40,023 bases of DNA from Ensifer adhaerens (GCF_001270265.1 NZ_LGAP01000047.1:1-40023), one strand, 5' to 3'. Numbered from the stretch's first letter, positions 1 through 8,208 are shown. Made by a program: numbers and translations. The notes: a model not told the origin generated them from the letters alone.

Positions 1-2
1 TC

Positions 3-173
3 GTGTCTTCGATCATCGAGAGTGGATACGATCCGGCAAAGATGGATAGTGTGCGTGCCCGGCTGCGCGAATTGGGTCTGGAGCCCTATGACTGCCTCAA
101 TCCCGTTCTGATGGACGTTATCGCCACTTGGGCGGCGAAGAAGAGTGGCGCGCTTAAGACTGACACGGCCTGA
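3..173 (+). CDS. C-terminal end of an unidentified protein (partial)
   Basis: An open frame runs in from the left edge and ends at TGA 171-173, giving the last 56 residues of a protein. The segment is soluble and helical, with a [17 protein letters not shown] helix and a short PYDCLNPV turn, and has coding-like codon use. I do not recognise the family from this tail. The stop lies 56 bp upstream of the FAD dehydrogenase start on the same strand with no visible terminator between them, so the two probably share a transcript and possibly a hydroxyacid-related pathway. The function is left open. Confidence 0.55.
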   Translation: MSSIIESGYDPAKMDSVRARLRELGLEPYDCLNPVLMDVIATWAAKKSGALKTDTA

Positions 174-229
174 AAGACTTTACCGCCAGCGCCTTATCGT
201 TCTCGATATCCACCAACAGGTAACAAAGA

Positions 230-1639
230 ATGCATAGCCTGCACCCCGAATTCAAGGCCGAACTCCGTAAAATTGTCGGTGAAGGAAATCTCAAGGACGG
301 AGAGGCCATTTCCACGATCGACCACGGAGTTGCGACGGAAAACCTGGGTGCAGGCGCTGTTGTCCAGCCGAGAACCACCGAGGAGGTTGCTGCCGTCGTC
401 AAATGTTGCCTCGGCAACGGGGTCTCGCTCGTCACTCATGGAGGACGAACCGGGCTCGTAGGCGGGGCGATGTCTCGGCCGGGCGAACTGGTGCTTTCAA
501 CCGCCCGCCTCAATCGGATCCTGCATATTTCGCCGGTCGAGCGCGTTGCGGTCGTGGAGGCTGGCGTGACGCTACAGACGCTGCAAGTGGCGGCTGCGGA
601 GCATCGACTTGAAACAGGGATCGATTTGCCGTCGCGCGGTTCGGCAACGATCGGAGGCATGGCCTCGACGAATGCCGGGGGTATTGCAGCCTTTCGGTTC
701 GGGGTTATGCGGCATCGCATTCTTGGTCTGGAGGCCGTGCTCGCGGATGGCTCGATCTATTCCGACCTTACACGGGTCGTGAAAAACGCCGCTGGCTATG
801 ATTTAAAACATCTTTTCGTGGGGGCCGAAGGTACGCTCGGCATCATAACGCGCATTGCCGTCAAACTCGAACCCCAGCCCTCTGCCACAGCAACAGCCCT
901 CTTTGGCTTACCATCGGTGGATGCCGTGCTCGAGACGGTTCGTCGAGGGCTCGACGCCGAATATGGTCATCTACGCGCGGCGGAGGCGATCTGGAATAGC
1001 TATTTCCGCCTGACATCCGGCCACCATCGCTGGTCAGCGACGGACTACAATGCCGACCATCCAGTCAACCTGTTGGTCTCGCTCGGCGGGGCCGAAGAGG
1101 CAGCGTTGCAATCGGAACTCGGACGTATCTATGAAGACCTCATCGAAGCTCGCCCCGACGTCTCGGCCGTGATTGCGTCCTCGGGCACGCAGGAGGCGGA
1201 TCTCTGGCGGCTACGCGAAGACACGGACCTCATCTACCGAAAGCATCCGAGCGCACCGTCCTACGACGTCTCGGTCCCTCTTTCGCAAGTCGGGTGCTAT
1301 CTCGATCGCTGCCTTGCGGATCTCAGGAAAGTGGATGCCGCGCTCGATCCCTACGTGTTCGGCCATCTTGCCGACGGAAATCTCCATATCGTCCTCAACG
1401 CGGCCGGCAGTGACATTCCGGGCGAAAAGGAGAAAGCCATCGAGAAGGTGGTGTACCGGGACATAGTTGCGATCGGCGGGTCGTTCTCTGCCGAGCATGG
1501 GATTGGCACCAAGAGAGTGGGGTCACTGTCAGCCACATCGAATTCGGTCAAGCTAGCGCTGATGTATCGGGTCAAGGACGCGCTCGATGCATCGGCGATC
1601 CTCAATCCCGGAAAGGTGTTGCGCGCGGACGCGCTTTAG
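230..1639 (+). CDS. FAD-binding dehydrogenase, GlcD / D-2-hydroxyacid dehydrogenase type
   Basis: A 469-residue protein with an FAD_binding_4 (PCMH-type) N-terminal half and an FAD-oxidase_C half, the usual length for GlcD, D-lactate and D-2-hydroxyglutarate dehydrogenases. Visible marks are QPRTTEEVAAVV at about residue 45, the glycine-rich GGRTGLVGG at about 70, SRGSATIGGMASTNAGG at about 137, GAEGTLGII at about 197, and in the C-terminal half HLADGNLH (metal/substrate histidine region) and AEHGIG. Members oxidise a D-2-hydroxyacid to the 2-oxoacid and pass electrons to a carrier or quinone. The start is ATG 230 after a weak AGGTAACAAAG. It lies 56 bp after the upstream partial gene. The exact substrate (glycolate, D-lactate, D-2-hydroxyglutarate or other) cannot be told from sequence. 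Confidence 0.9.
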   Translation: MHSLHPEFKAELRKIVGEGNLKDGEAISTIDHGVATENLGAGAVVQPRTTEEVAAVVKCCLGNGVSLVTHGGRTGLVGGAMSRPGELVLSTARLNRILHISPVERVAVVEAGVTLQTLQVAAAEHRLETGIDLPSRGSATIGGMASTNAGGIAAFRFGVMRHRILGLEAVLADGSIYSDLTRVVKNAAGYDLKHLFVGAEGTLGIITRIAVKLEPQPSATATALFGLPSVDAVLETVRRGLDAEYGHLRAAEAIWNSYFRLTSGHHRWSATDYNADHPVNLLVSLGGAEEAALQSELGRIYEDLIEARPDVSAVIASSGTQEADLWRLREDTDLIYRKHPSAPSYDVSVPLSQVGCYLDRCLADLRKVDAALDPYVFGHLADGNLHIVLNAAGSDIPGEKEKAIEKVVYRDIVAIGGSFSAEHGIGTKRVGSLSATSNSVKLALMYRVKDALDASAILNPGKVLRADAL

Positions 1640-1727
1640 ATCACTTCATTGAAACAGTGAAATGATCTAACTCTTTGAAATTACGCAATTCCGGACGGAA
1701 AGCCGTTTCACACTTTTCCTGGAATCG
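1639..1727. repeat. RIME-like palindromic intergenic element
   Basis: Two successive palindromes begin on the last base of the dehydrogenase stop codon. The first has 13-base arms (GATCACTTCATTG at 1639-1651 and CAGTGAAATGATC at 1655-1667) around AAA, with one mismatch and one G-T pair. The second has arms GCAATTCC-x-GGAAA (from 1685) and TTTTCC-x-GGAATCGC (to 1727). From memory, the acgcaattccggacgg core is a very common intergenic element in Rhizobium and relatives (the RIME class). It probably ends or stabilises the upstream transcript. A 63-codon open frame on the minus strand (1641-1832) runs through it and is not called as a gene. Confidence 0.6.
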
Positions 1728-1915
1728 CTCGAGAGGCTGACCTTCCTTAAAATGGGGCAAGGCGGCCGCTACGTGCAAAGCCAATCTCTGCGACGATTTC
1801 AAATGCTCCTGCTTAAGATTGCCATTCATCACTGAAACATATGATTTTATCTTATTCTTTCATGATTTCGTCCTCTCGACGGCCTTGACTCCAGAATGCG
1901 AGCACTGACACATTC

Positions 1916-1930
1916 AGTTGTCAGACATCT
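1916..1930. promoter_or_regulatory. Candidate FrlR-type operator, site 1
   Basis: AGTTGTCAGACATCT, a near-palindrome 45 bp before the GTG start of the ABC binding protein. It matches two further sites (7251-7265 and 7378-7392) in front of the deglycase and the GntR/HutC regulator. The shared core TGT-N-AGACA resembles known HutC-subfamily operators such as the TGTCTAGACA type. This is seen in sequence; binding by the regulator at 7429 is inferred. Confidence 0.6.
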
Positions 1931-1975
1931 TACATAAAAAGGGATCGTGGCTGACGGATCGAGTAGGAGGATCAT

Positions 1976-2803
1976 GTGAGGAAGCTCTTTGTACGACTGG
2001 CCGTAGGCGCCGCATTCGTCGCCACGGCCGCCGCTGCCCATGCCGGGCAGACACTTGACCGCGTCAACGAAAAGAAGGCGATGGTCGTCGCCACCAACAG
2101 CGGCTGGCCGCCCCAGAGTTATCTGGACGATAGCAACGAGATGGTCGGCTTCGATATCGACGTCTCCCGCGAAATCGCCAAGCGCCTCGGCGTCGAGGTG
2201 AGCTTCGAGACGCCGGACTGGGCAACGCTGACCGGCGGCCGTTGGCAGGGACGCTACGATCTCGGCGTCGGTTCCGTAACACCGACCAAAGCGCGCGCGC
2301 AGGTCATCGATTTCGTCGGCATCTACTACTACAGCCCCTATGTCTATGTCGTGCACAAGGACAGCGAGGCGAAGTCCGTAACCGACCTCAACGGCAAGGT
2401 CATCGGCGTCGAGACCGCGACGACGTCGGAAGACTTCATCAACCGCCGGCTGGAAATCGACGCGCCGGGCCTGCCGCCGATCGAATACAAACTGGAGCCG
2501 GGCGAAGTGCGAACCTTTGCCGATTCCATGCTGCCCTTCGACGATCTTCGTCTTGGCAGCGGTGTGCGCCTCGACGCGGTGATCGCGCCTGAGCAGACGG
2601 CCCTCAACGCCATCAAGAATGGCTATCCGCTCCGCAGCCTGGAAGGTGAATATGCCTTCCGCGAGCCGCTCGTCGTGATCGCCGAGAAAGTCGATCAGGA
2701 CTGGACAGCAAAGGTCGGCAGCATCATCGAGGAGATGAAGAAGGACGGCACCCTCAGCTCGCTGACCACCAAGTGGTACGGCAAGGACTACAGTACGGAC
2801 TGA
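1976..2803 (+). CDS. Polar amino acid-type ABC transporter substrate-binding protein
   Basis: A 275-residue periplasmic binding protein of the SBP_bac_3 family. It has a Sec signal peptide (MRKLF, hydrophobic core, cleavage after AHA at about residue 23), then the family pattern of an early NSGWPP-x-SYLDDSNEMVGFDIDVSREIAKRLG segment, a WATLTGGRWQGRYDLGVG segment and a conserved C-terminal KWYGKD. The start is GTG 1976, set by TAGGAGG at 1964-1970; the overlapping ATG at 1974 runs straight into TGA. It is the first gene of an operon with the DAO oxidoreductase and permease and has an operator-like site 45 bp upstream. The family binds amino acids, opines and also glycated amino acids; the last fits the deglycase and kinase next door, but the ligand is inferred. 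Confidence 0.88.
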   Translation: MRKLFVRLAVGAAFVATAAAAHAGQTLDRVNEKKAMVVATNSGWPPQSYLDDSNEMVGFDIDVSREIAKRLGVEVSFETPDWATLTGGRWQGRYDLGVGSVTPTKARAQVIDFVGIYYYSPYVYVVHKDSEAKSVTDLNGKVIGVETATTSEDFINRRLEIDAPGLPPIEYKLEPGEVRTFADSMLPFDDLRLGSGVRLDAVIAPEQTALNAIKNGYPLRSLEGEYAFREPLVVIAEKVDQDWTAKVGSIIEEMKKDGTLSSLTTKWYGKDYSTD

Positions 2804-2867
2804 CGAGCATGGCGGCGTGGGCCGATCTGGCCCGCGCTGCAACACGCATCTGGGGGAGCCGCACGTC

Positions 2868-4148
2868 ATGACCTATCCTGATACCTACTATAAACGCACC
2901 ATGGTGGATCAGACAGCGCGCCCTGCGCTGTCGGGCTCGCACGATTGCGACGTCGTGATCGTCGGCGGCGGCCTCGCCGGACTGTCGACTGCCCTGCAAC
3001 TGGCGCGAGCCGGCAAAAGCGTCACGGTTCTGGAAGCCGAAAGCGTGGGTTACGGCGCATCCGGCCGAAACGGCGGCTTCGTCAGCCCGGGCTACGCAAC
3101 GGACGGCGACGAAATCGCACGTGTCACCGGCGAAGAAGCAGCCCGCAGCCTCCATCTGCTGTCGATCGAAGGCATGGAGTTCATCCGTGAAAACATCCGC
3201 GCCCTTCAGGTCGATGACGCGCAGCCGCAACCCGGCCTGATGAGCGTGCTGCGCTACGACGATGCGGCGAGGCTCAAGGCCTATGCGGAAGACACCAGCC
3301 GGCGTTACGGCTACGAACTCGAATTCATGGATCGCGACGCGGTCCGCGCAGTCCTCAAGTCGGACCGCTATTTCCAGGCATTGCGCAACCGCAATGCGTT
3401 CCACATGCACCCGCTGAACTATCTGCGCGCCATCGCCCGCGAGATCGAACGTCTTGGCGGCCGCATCTGCGAAAGGTCCGCGGTAAAATCCGCGGAGCTC
3501 GCAGGCGCACAGAAGCGGGTGAAAACGGCAAGTGGAGGCGTGACGGCCCGCGATGTCGTCTTCACGACAGGTGGTTATACCGGATCGCTCAACGGAAAGC
3601 TGAAGCGCTCCTTCCTGCCGATCGCGACCTACGTCATGGTCAGCGAGGATGCGCCGGATCTTATCGCATCGGCGATCGCAACGAAGGACGCCATCGGCGA
3701 CAACCGCCGCGCGGGCGACTACTACCGCGTGATCGATGGCGGCCGGCGCCTCTTGTGGGGCGGTCGCATAACCACTCGCGCAGCCTCGACGGACGCGCTC
3801 GTGCGCGAACTGCGCGCCGAAATGGTCGGCACCTATCCGCAACTCGCCGGGTTGAAGACCGAAATCGCCTGGTCCGGCCTCATGTCCTACGCCCGCCATC
3901 TGATGCCCCAGATCGGGCGCATGAGCCCCGGCGTGTGGTATTGCACGGCCTTCGGCGGGCATGGCCTCAACACGACAGCGATCGGCGGCAAGGTCATCGC
4001 CGAAGGCATTCTCGGTGAGACCGAACGCTACAAGCTCTATGAACCGTTCGGCCTTGTCTGGGCGGGCGGGCTTGCCGGGCTTGCCGTCGCCCAGCTCACT
4101 TATTGGAAGCTCCAGGCACAGGATTGGTGGCGCGAGCGCGCCGCCTGA
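2868..4148 (+). CDS. FAD-dependent oxidoreductase, DAO family
   Basis: About 426 residues from ATG 2868 (GGGGGAG about 9 bp upstream; an in-frame GTG at 2817 would add 17 unconvincing residues). The dinucleotide fold VVIVGGGLAGLSTALQLA is at residues 29-46, followed by the GYGASGRNGGF signature of DadA/PuuB-like amine oxidases. Near the end is IAWSGLMSYARHLMPQIGR with the FGGHGLNTT motif that contacts the flavin. Members oxidise amines of amino acids, polyamines or sarcosine; some bacterial members (AgaE-like/SocD type in Agrobacterium) act on fructosyl-amino acids. It lies between the binding protein (64 bp) and the permease (22 bp), so its substrate is probably what the importer brings in. 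Hydrophobic residues near the C-terminus may form a membrane contact. Confidence 0.87.
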   Translation: MTYPDTYYKRTMVDQTARPALSGSHDCDVVIVGGGLAGLSTALQLARAGKSVTVLEAESVGYGASGRNGGFVSPGYATDGDEIARVTGEEAARSLHLLSIEGMEFIRENIRALQVDDAQPQPGLMSVLRYDDAARLKAYAEDTSRRYGYELEFMDRDAVRAVLKSDRYFQALRNRNAFHMHPLNYLRAIAREIERLGGRICERSAVKSAELAGAQKRVKTASGGVTARDVVFTTGGYTGSLNGKLKRSFLPIATYVMVSEDAPDLIASAIATKDAIGDNRRAGDYYRVIDGGRRLLWGGRITTRAASTDALVRELRAEMVGTYPQLAGLKTEIAWSGLMSYARHLMPQIGRMSPGVWYCTAFGGHGLNTTAIGGKVIAEGILGETERYKLYEPFGLVWAGGLAGLAVAQLTYWKLQAQDWWRERAA

Positions 4149-4170
4149 GACACGGGGAAAGGTCTGAACC

Positions 4171-5142
4171 ATGATCGGTCGATTGATACTCATCTATCCC
4201 GAAGCCTCGCGCCGTGCCGGCACGCTGCTGATCCTCACCCTGGTGGTCCTTGCCCTCTACATGCTCGGCGTCAGCTCTGCCTGGATCGGCCATGTCCTGC
4301 CCGCCACGGCAGGTTGGCTTGGCGAAAACCCGACCATGGGGCGGCTGGTTTCGTCTCTCCTGATCGCGCTCATCGTTGCCGCCAACTGGAAGGCGTTGCG
4401 CCAGCTCTCACGGCGCCAGCAGGTGGTCGGCGTCTGGCTTGAGCTCTTCGTGCTTCTGATGCTCTTCTTCTACTCGTTCGACCTGTCCTTCGCCTTCATC
4501 GCCAAGAAGATCGGCTTTCTCATTTCACAGGGCGTAGTGACGACGCTCTACATTTCCGCAATCTCCATCGTGATCGCGACGGTCATCGCGTTGGCCGGCG
4601 CAATCGCCAAATTGTCCAGCAACGGTGTCGTCTACGGCCTCGCCACCTTCTACACCTCGCTGTTTCGCGGCCTGCCGCTCCTGATGCAGATCTACATCAT
4701 CTATCTCGGCCTGCCGCAGGTCGGCTATGTGATCGGCGCGGTGCCTGCCGGCATCCTGGCGCTTTCGCTGTGCTACGGCGCCTACATGACGGAAATCTTC
4801 CGCGCCGGGATCCAGAGCATTTCACGCGGCCAGACGGAAGGCGCCACCGCACTCGGGCTCAGCCCCAACCAGACCCTGGCGCTCGTGATCCTACCGCAGG
4901 CGATGCGGGTCATCATTCCGCCGACCGGAAACCAGTTCATCGCCATGCTGAAGGACTCCTCCCTCGTCTCCGTCGTCGGCGTCTGGGAAATCATGTATCT
5001 CGCCCGCACCCAGGGCCAGACCGAGTTCCGCCACATCGAGATGCTGATCACCGCATCGATGATCTACTGGATCCTGTCGATCGGGCTGGAATACGCCCAG
5101 TCTCGCATCGAGGACCGCTTCGGTCGCTACAATGCCCGTTGA
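4171..5142 (+). CDS. Polar amino acid-type ABC transporter permease
   Basis: A 323-residue membrane protein of the HisM/GlnP (HEQRO) permease family. The N-terminal hundred residues carry three extra hydrophobic segments. The BPD_transp_1 core starts at about residue 120 (GVVTTLYISAISIVIATVIALAG) and contains the EAA loop (EIFRAGIQSISRGQTEGATALGLS, then LPQAMRVIIPPTGN). The start ATG 4171 follows GGGGAAAGG. It is the last gene of the three-gene operon. No ATP-binding subunit is encoded here, nor a second permease, so the importer must use a shared ATPase from elsewhere and the permease may act as a homodimer. Confidence 0.88.
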   Translation: MIGRLILIYPEASRRAGTLLILTLVVLALYMLGVSSAWIGHVLPATAGWLGENPTMGRLVSSLLIALIVAANWKALRQLSRRQQVVGVWLELFVLLMLFFYSFDLSFAFIAKKIGFLISQGVVTTLYISAISIVIATVIALAGAIAKLSSNGVVYGLATFYTSLFRGLPLLMQIYIIYLGLPQVGYVIGAVPAGILALSLCYGAYMTEIFRAGIQSISRGQTEGATALGLSPNQTLALVILPQAMRVIIPPTGNQFIAMLKDSSLVSVVGVWEIMYLARTQGQTEFRHIEMLITASMIYWILSIGLEYAQSRIEDRFGRYNAR

Positions 5143-5301
5143 CGCGCCCGCGGCGGCCCGCGGCGGCGCGTCGATCGTGCCGTCGAACAGCCGTCGTTGT
5201 TGTCGCCTTCGCGACCACCGATGCCATCGTGAAGGTCATGGCATCGGGGCTGCCGAATCATGCTTTCGGGCTTGCTCGTGCTGAAATAGTCGCCGGCCCC
5301 G

Positions 5302-6114
5302 TCAGAGGGGCTGTGGCAGCTGCGGAAAACCGCCGACATGCATGCAGGTCAGGGCAGCCCGGTCGCGCCCGGCCGCAAGGCAATCAGGTAGTGGCAGACC
5401 TGCAATACGGGCTGCGAGAAAGCCGGCAATGAAGCTGTCGCCGGCACCGGTCGTGTCGACCACCTCGACCGGCCGGATGCCGATCGAAACAGTTTGTCTT
5501 CCATCACCGACCATGGCCCCCTTGCTGCCCCGCGTGACGACGGCGAGCGGCACGCCGCATTCCAGCAGGCGTCGCAGCAAGCCGTCCGCCGTCGCGTCGT
5601 CGTCACCGGCGGAAGCGAAGGCGATCGTCAGGCCCTCGGTTCCCAGATTGACCGGATCGGCATTGACGGACACATCCTGGGACACACTGATACCGGCATC
5701 GGCGAGCGTGCGGCGCAAAACGCCCCCATCGTCCATCCAGCCGATATGCACGTGATCCATGGTCTTCAGGACGGCAATCTCGTCCGCGTCCGGCTCGTAG
5801 CCGGCGCAGACGCCGAAATCCTCGAAGGTGAAGACGCGGTCGCCGGAGGCAAGCACGTCAATCTCGGTATAGGCGGTGACGCCGAAACGTTCCCGCATAT
5901 GCGTTAAGTCGACACCGTTGTCAGCCAGAAGATGCCGCGTTCGCCAGCCGGCCGGATCCGAACCGACGGCGCCGAAATAGTGCGAGACGTGGCCGAGCCG
6001 GGCGAGCTGTACCGCAACGTTGACAGCGTTGCCGCCAACAAGCGATTGCGAAAGCGGAGGCTGGAAGCGGTCTATGCAATTGTCGCCGACGGCGGCGAAG
6101 CGGAGGGTTTTCAT
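5302..6114 (-). CDS. frlD: PfkB-family fructosamine kinase (FrlD-like)
   Basis: A 270-residue ribokinase/PfkB fold. The start MKTLRFAAVGDNCIDRF and the following GGNAVNVAVQLARLG match E. coli fructoselysine 6-kinase FrlD closely from memory, as does FAFAS in mid-protein. The C-terminal PfkB signature DTTGAGDSFIAGFLAA at about 225 holds the catalytic Asp (GAGD). FrlD phosphorylates the 6-hydroxyl of the fructosyl moiety of an Amadori compound, making the substrate of the adjacent SIS deglycase. The start at 6114 is chosen by alignment; an in-frame ATG at 6162 has a better GGAG and would add 16 residues. It lies 83 bp after the deglycase on the same strand, and a small GCCCC/GGGGC hairpin overlaps the stop. 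Confidence 0.82.
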   Translation of the reverse strand: MKTLRFAAVGDNCIDRFQPPLSQSLVGGNAVNVAVQLARLGHVSHYFGAVGSDPAGWRTRHLLADNGVDLTHMRERFGVTAYTEIDVLASGDRVFTFEDFGVCAGYEPDADEIAVLKTMDHVHIGWMDDGGVLRRTLADAGISVSQDVSVNADPVNLGTEGLTIAFASAGDDDATADGLLRRLLECGVPLAVVTRGSKGAMVGDGRQTVSIGIRPVEVVDTTGAGDSFIAGFLAARIAGLPLPDCLAAGRDRAALTCMHVGGFPQLPQPL

Positions 6115-6197
6115 GCGCATCTCGGGATAGGACGCCAAAGCCGCGAACGCGATGATGCGCATTCGCAGCTCCGGATTATCGCGTCAAGCAGCAAATA

Positions 6198-7211
6198 TCA
6201 GTAGGCGACGCGCTTGTAGTAGCGCCTTGTCGTGAGCGGGTGGTTGCGCAGAACTTCGAGATGGGCGCTGATACGCTCCAGCACAGTCGCCAGCAGCACC
6301 GGCGACACCAGCGCCCGCACATCGGCCGAAACGCCGGGCAGTGCGAACTCGGCGGTGTCGAGAACGGTCAGCTTGTCGGTGTAGCCCGGCGCAAAGTTCT
6401 GGACGCGGTCGGCAATCGGGCGCGTGGCATCCTCGCCCTTGAAGAGAATGACGCTGACTCCCTTTTCGACGAGTTCGAGCGTGCCATGGAAAAAATCGGA
6501 CGCGTGCACGGGACGGGTGCGGATCCACTGCATCTCCTCGAGGATGCACATGCCGTAGTAGAACGCTTCCGGCCAGACGTTCCCGGCACCGGTAATGATG
6601 TGATAATCCGAGCCGGCGAGGATCTTGGCAAAGGCCTCCGCCTTGGGCTCATAGGCCCGCTTCACCTCCAGCAGCAGCGCCGGCATGCGGGAGAGCTGGG
6701 TGACGATCTCGGCGTGGTTTTCGATCTCGCCACGATGGTTCAGGATCGCGAGCGCGATGAACAGCGACTGCAGATAGAAGGATTCGCAGGACGTATCGTC
6801 CTCGGCAAAGTTGACGAAGACGTGGTCTGCGCCCTTGCCGAGCGGCGTCTCCTCATGGCCGACCAGGGTCACAACGGTCGCACCGATTTCCTTCAGCCTG
6901 GCGAGAAGGGCCACACTTTCCTTCGTCGTGCCGGAAAGCGACGGCATGACGACGATCGACTTGTCCGTCAGGTGGGTCGAGCCTGTGAGCACCAGTTCCG
7001 CCGGCATGTCGATGAAGGCAGGAAAGCGCGAGCGCCGTTGCAGCAACTGAGCCGCGGGCTGCATCAGGATTGCCGCGCCGCCAGTGCCGAGGAAGAAGAT
7101 GTTCTCCGCGCCCGCCGAAAGACAGGATACGATCACTGTTTCCAGGCGGCTCTGCAGCGCGACTGCGCCGGACTGGATACGGAGGAATCTCTGTTCGTCA
7201 AAATTCAGCAT
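6198..7211 (-). CDS. frlB: SIS-domain Amadori-6-phosphate deglycase (FrlB/FraB-like)
   Basis: A 337-residue protein with two SIS domains. Residues 91-98 (SLSGTTKE) form the phosphate-binding loop. E226 and H242 (LEEMQW ... DFFHG) have the same 16-residue spacing as the catalytic Glu/His pair of FraB and the equivalent pair in E. coli FrlB. The C-terminal end HPLTTRRYYKRVAY matches FrlB's NPDERRYY...VEY ending. Such enzymes split 6-phosphofructosyl-amino acids into glucose 6-phosphate and the free amino acid. The start is ATG 7211 (GAGAG upstream); an upstream extension to 7364 would run through the operator region and is rejected. It heads the deglycase-kinase operon, with an operator-like palindrome 40 bp upstream. 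Whether the substrate is fructose-lysine, -glutamine, -asparagine or another compound is not decided here. Confidence 0.83.
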   Translation of the reverse strand: MLNFDEQRFLRIQSGAVALQSRLETVIVSCLSAGAENIFFLGTGGAAILMQPAAQLLQRRSRFPAFIDMPAELVLTGSTHLTDKSIVVMPSLSGTTKESVALLARLKEIGATVVTLVGHEETPLGKGADHVFVNFAEDDTSCESFYLQSLFIALAILNHRGEIENHAEIVTQLSRMPALLLEVKRAYEPKAEAFAKILAGSDYHIITGAGNVWPEAFYYGMCILEEMQWIRTRPVHASDFFHGTLELVEKGVSVILFKGEDATRPIADRVQNFAPGYTDKLTVLDTAEFALPGVSADVRALVSPVLLATVLERISAHLEVLRNHPLTTRRYYKRVAY

Positions 7212-7250
7212 GGTTCTGCTCTCGGTGTTTGCAGGAAGCGATGGCTCTTT

Positions 7251-7265
7251 AGTTGTAAGACAACT
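7251..7265. promoter_or_regulatory. Candidate FrlR-type operator, site 2
   Basis: AGTTGTAAGACAACT is a perfect 6-bp inverted repeat around AAG, 40 bp upstream of the deglycase start on the minus strand. It shares AGTTGT-x-AGACA-x-CT with site 1 at 1916-1930. Confidence 0.65.
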
Positions 7266-7377
7266 GACATCGCGGGAAATGCCTGTCAAGACGGCTTTCC
7301 GCGATTTGTGGAAATGCCCGCGTGAAGCAAAGCGGACGCGCCTACAAGCCGGGCTTTCGTACACTTGACCGGCAAGG

Positions 7378-7392
7378 ATCTGTCAGACAAGA
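7378..7392. promoter_or_regulatory. Candidate FrlR-type operator, site 3 (autoregulation)
   Basis: ATCTGTCAGACAAGA has the same TGTCAGACA core as site 1 and lies 36 bp before the GTG start of the GntR regulator, suggesting that it controls its own gene. Together with site 2 it brackets the divergent promoter region between 7211 and 7429. Confidence 0.55.
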
Positions 7393-7428
7393 ACGGTCGG
7401 ATGATCAACGACAACACGAGGCATAGAA

Positions 7429-8160
7429 GTGCTGGAGCCCCTTCGCGACTCGCGCACACTGGCCATCCAGCTTCGGGACCGGATTGCCGATCTCATCCGG
7501 TTGGAGGGGCTGAAACCGGGGGACAAGCTGCCCACGGAAGCGCAACTCACGCAGCGCTTCAAGATTTCCCGCCCGGCGCTGCGCGAAGCCCTGAAGCTGC
7601 TCGAACAGGACGACGTGATCTATGTCGAGCACGGCCGCGGCCGCTTCGTTTCGGCGCTCTCGGCCGCGCAGGTCGATCGCCCGATCACGGTCTTCGAGAG
7701 CGTCACCGACATGGCGCGCCACTACGGTTACACCACCGTCAACAAGGTGCTGTCGATTTCCGAGGAAACACCAGACGCGCGCGTCGCCGACAGCTTGCAT
7801 CTCTCGCCCGCCAGCCGCGTGATCCGCATCGAGCGCATCCGTCTGCATGATGACGAGCCGATCCTCTACTGCATCGACTACGTTCCGCGCAGCATCATCC
7901 CGGCGAAGCTCTACGACCTCGACTGGAGCGGATCGCTGATGGACCTGCTCGAGGAATACGGCAGCCGCCCGCGCATGTCCGCCGCCAGCGTCTCCTCGGT
8001 CATGCTTCCCGATGACGTCGTCGAGCGCCATGACCTCAGGGATTTCGGGCCAGCCCTGCTTATCACCGAAACCTGCTTCACCGCAGCCGGCGTCCCGGTG
8101 AACTACGCGATTGACTATCACCGCGGCAGCCATTTCTCCTTTAGCCTGACGCGCAAGTAG
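7429..8160 (+). CDS. GntR/HutC-family transcriptional regulator (FrlR-like)
   Basis: 243 residues: a winged helix at 1-75 (LRDRIADLIRLEGLKPGDKLPTEAQLTQRF-type start, then SRPALREALKLLEQDDVIYVEHGRGRFV) and a UTRA effector domain at about 90-240, ending GVPVNYAIDYHRGSHFSFSL. UTRA regulators sense sugars or amino acid derivatives, often phosphorylated, and are mostly repressors released by ligand. The start is GTG 7429 with GAGG 7 bp upstream. It is divergent from the deglycase-kinase operon and on the same strand as the transporter operon upstream. Three matching sites before these units point to one regulon; E. coli frl has a regulator of the same class (FrlR). Confidence 0.88.
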   Translation: MLEPLRDSRTLAIQLRDRIADLIRLEGLKPGDKLPTEAQLTQRFKISRPALREALKLLEQDDVIYVEHGRGRFVSALSAAQVDRPITVFESVTDMARHYGYTTVNKVLSISEETPDARVADSLHLSPASRVIRIERIRLHDDEPILYCIDYVPRSIIPAKLYDLDWSGSLMDLLEEYGSRPRMSAASVSSVMLPDDVVERHDLRDFGPALLITETCFTAAGVPVNYAIDYHRGSHFSFSLTRK

Positions 8161-8208
8161 GCGATATCCGAAGAACAGGCGTGCTGGACGCGATGTGGGA
8201 GCGTCGGC

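Noticed and set aside
1641-1832. 63-codon minus-strand open frame
   Set aside because: Its 3' half is made of the intergenic palindromes and there is no ribosome binding site; probably a by-product of the repeat.
1847-2869. Long minus-strand frame opposite the binding protein
   Set aside because: Typical antisense shadow in high-GC DNA; the plus strand has signal peptide, ribosome site and family match.
2754-4193. 479-codon minus-strand frame opposite the DAO oxidoreductase
   Set aside because: Antisense shadow; the plus strand carries the Rossmann and flavin motifs.
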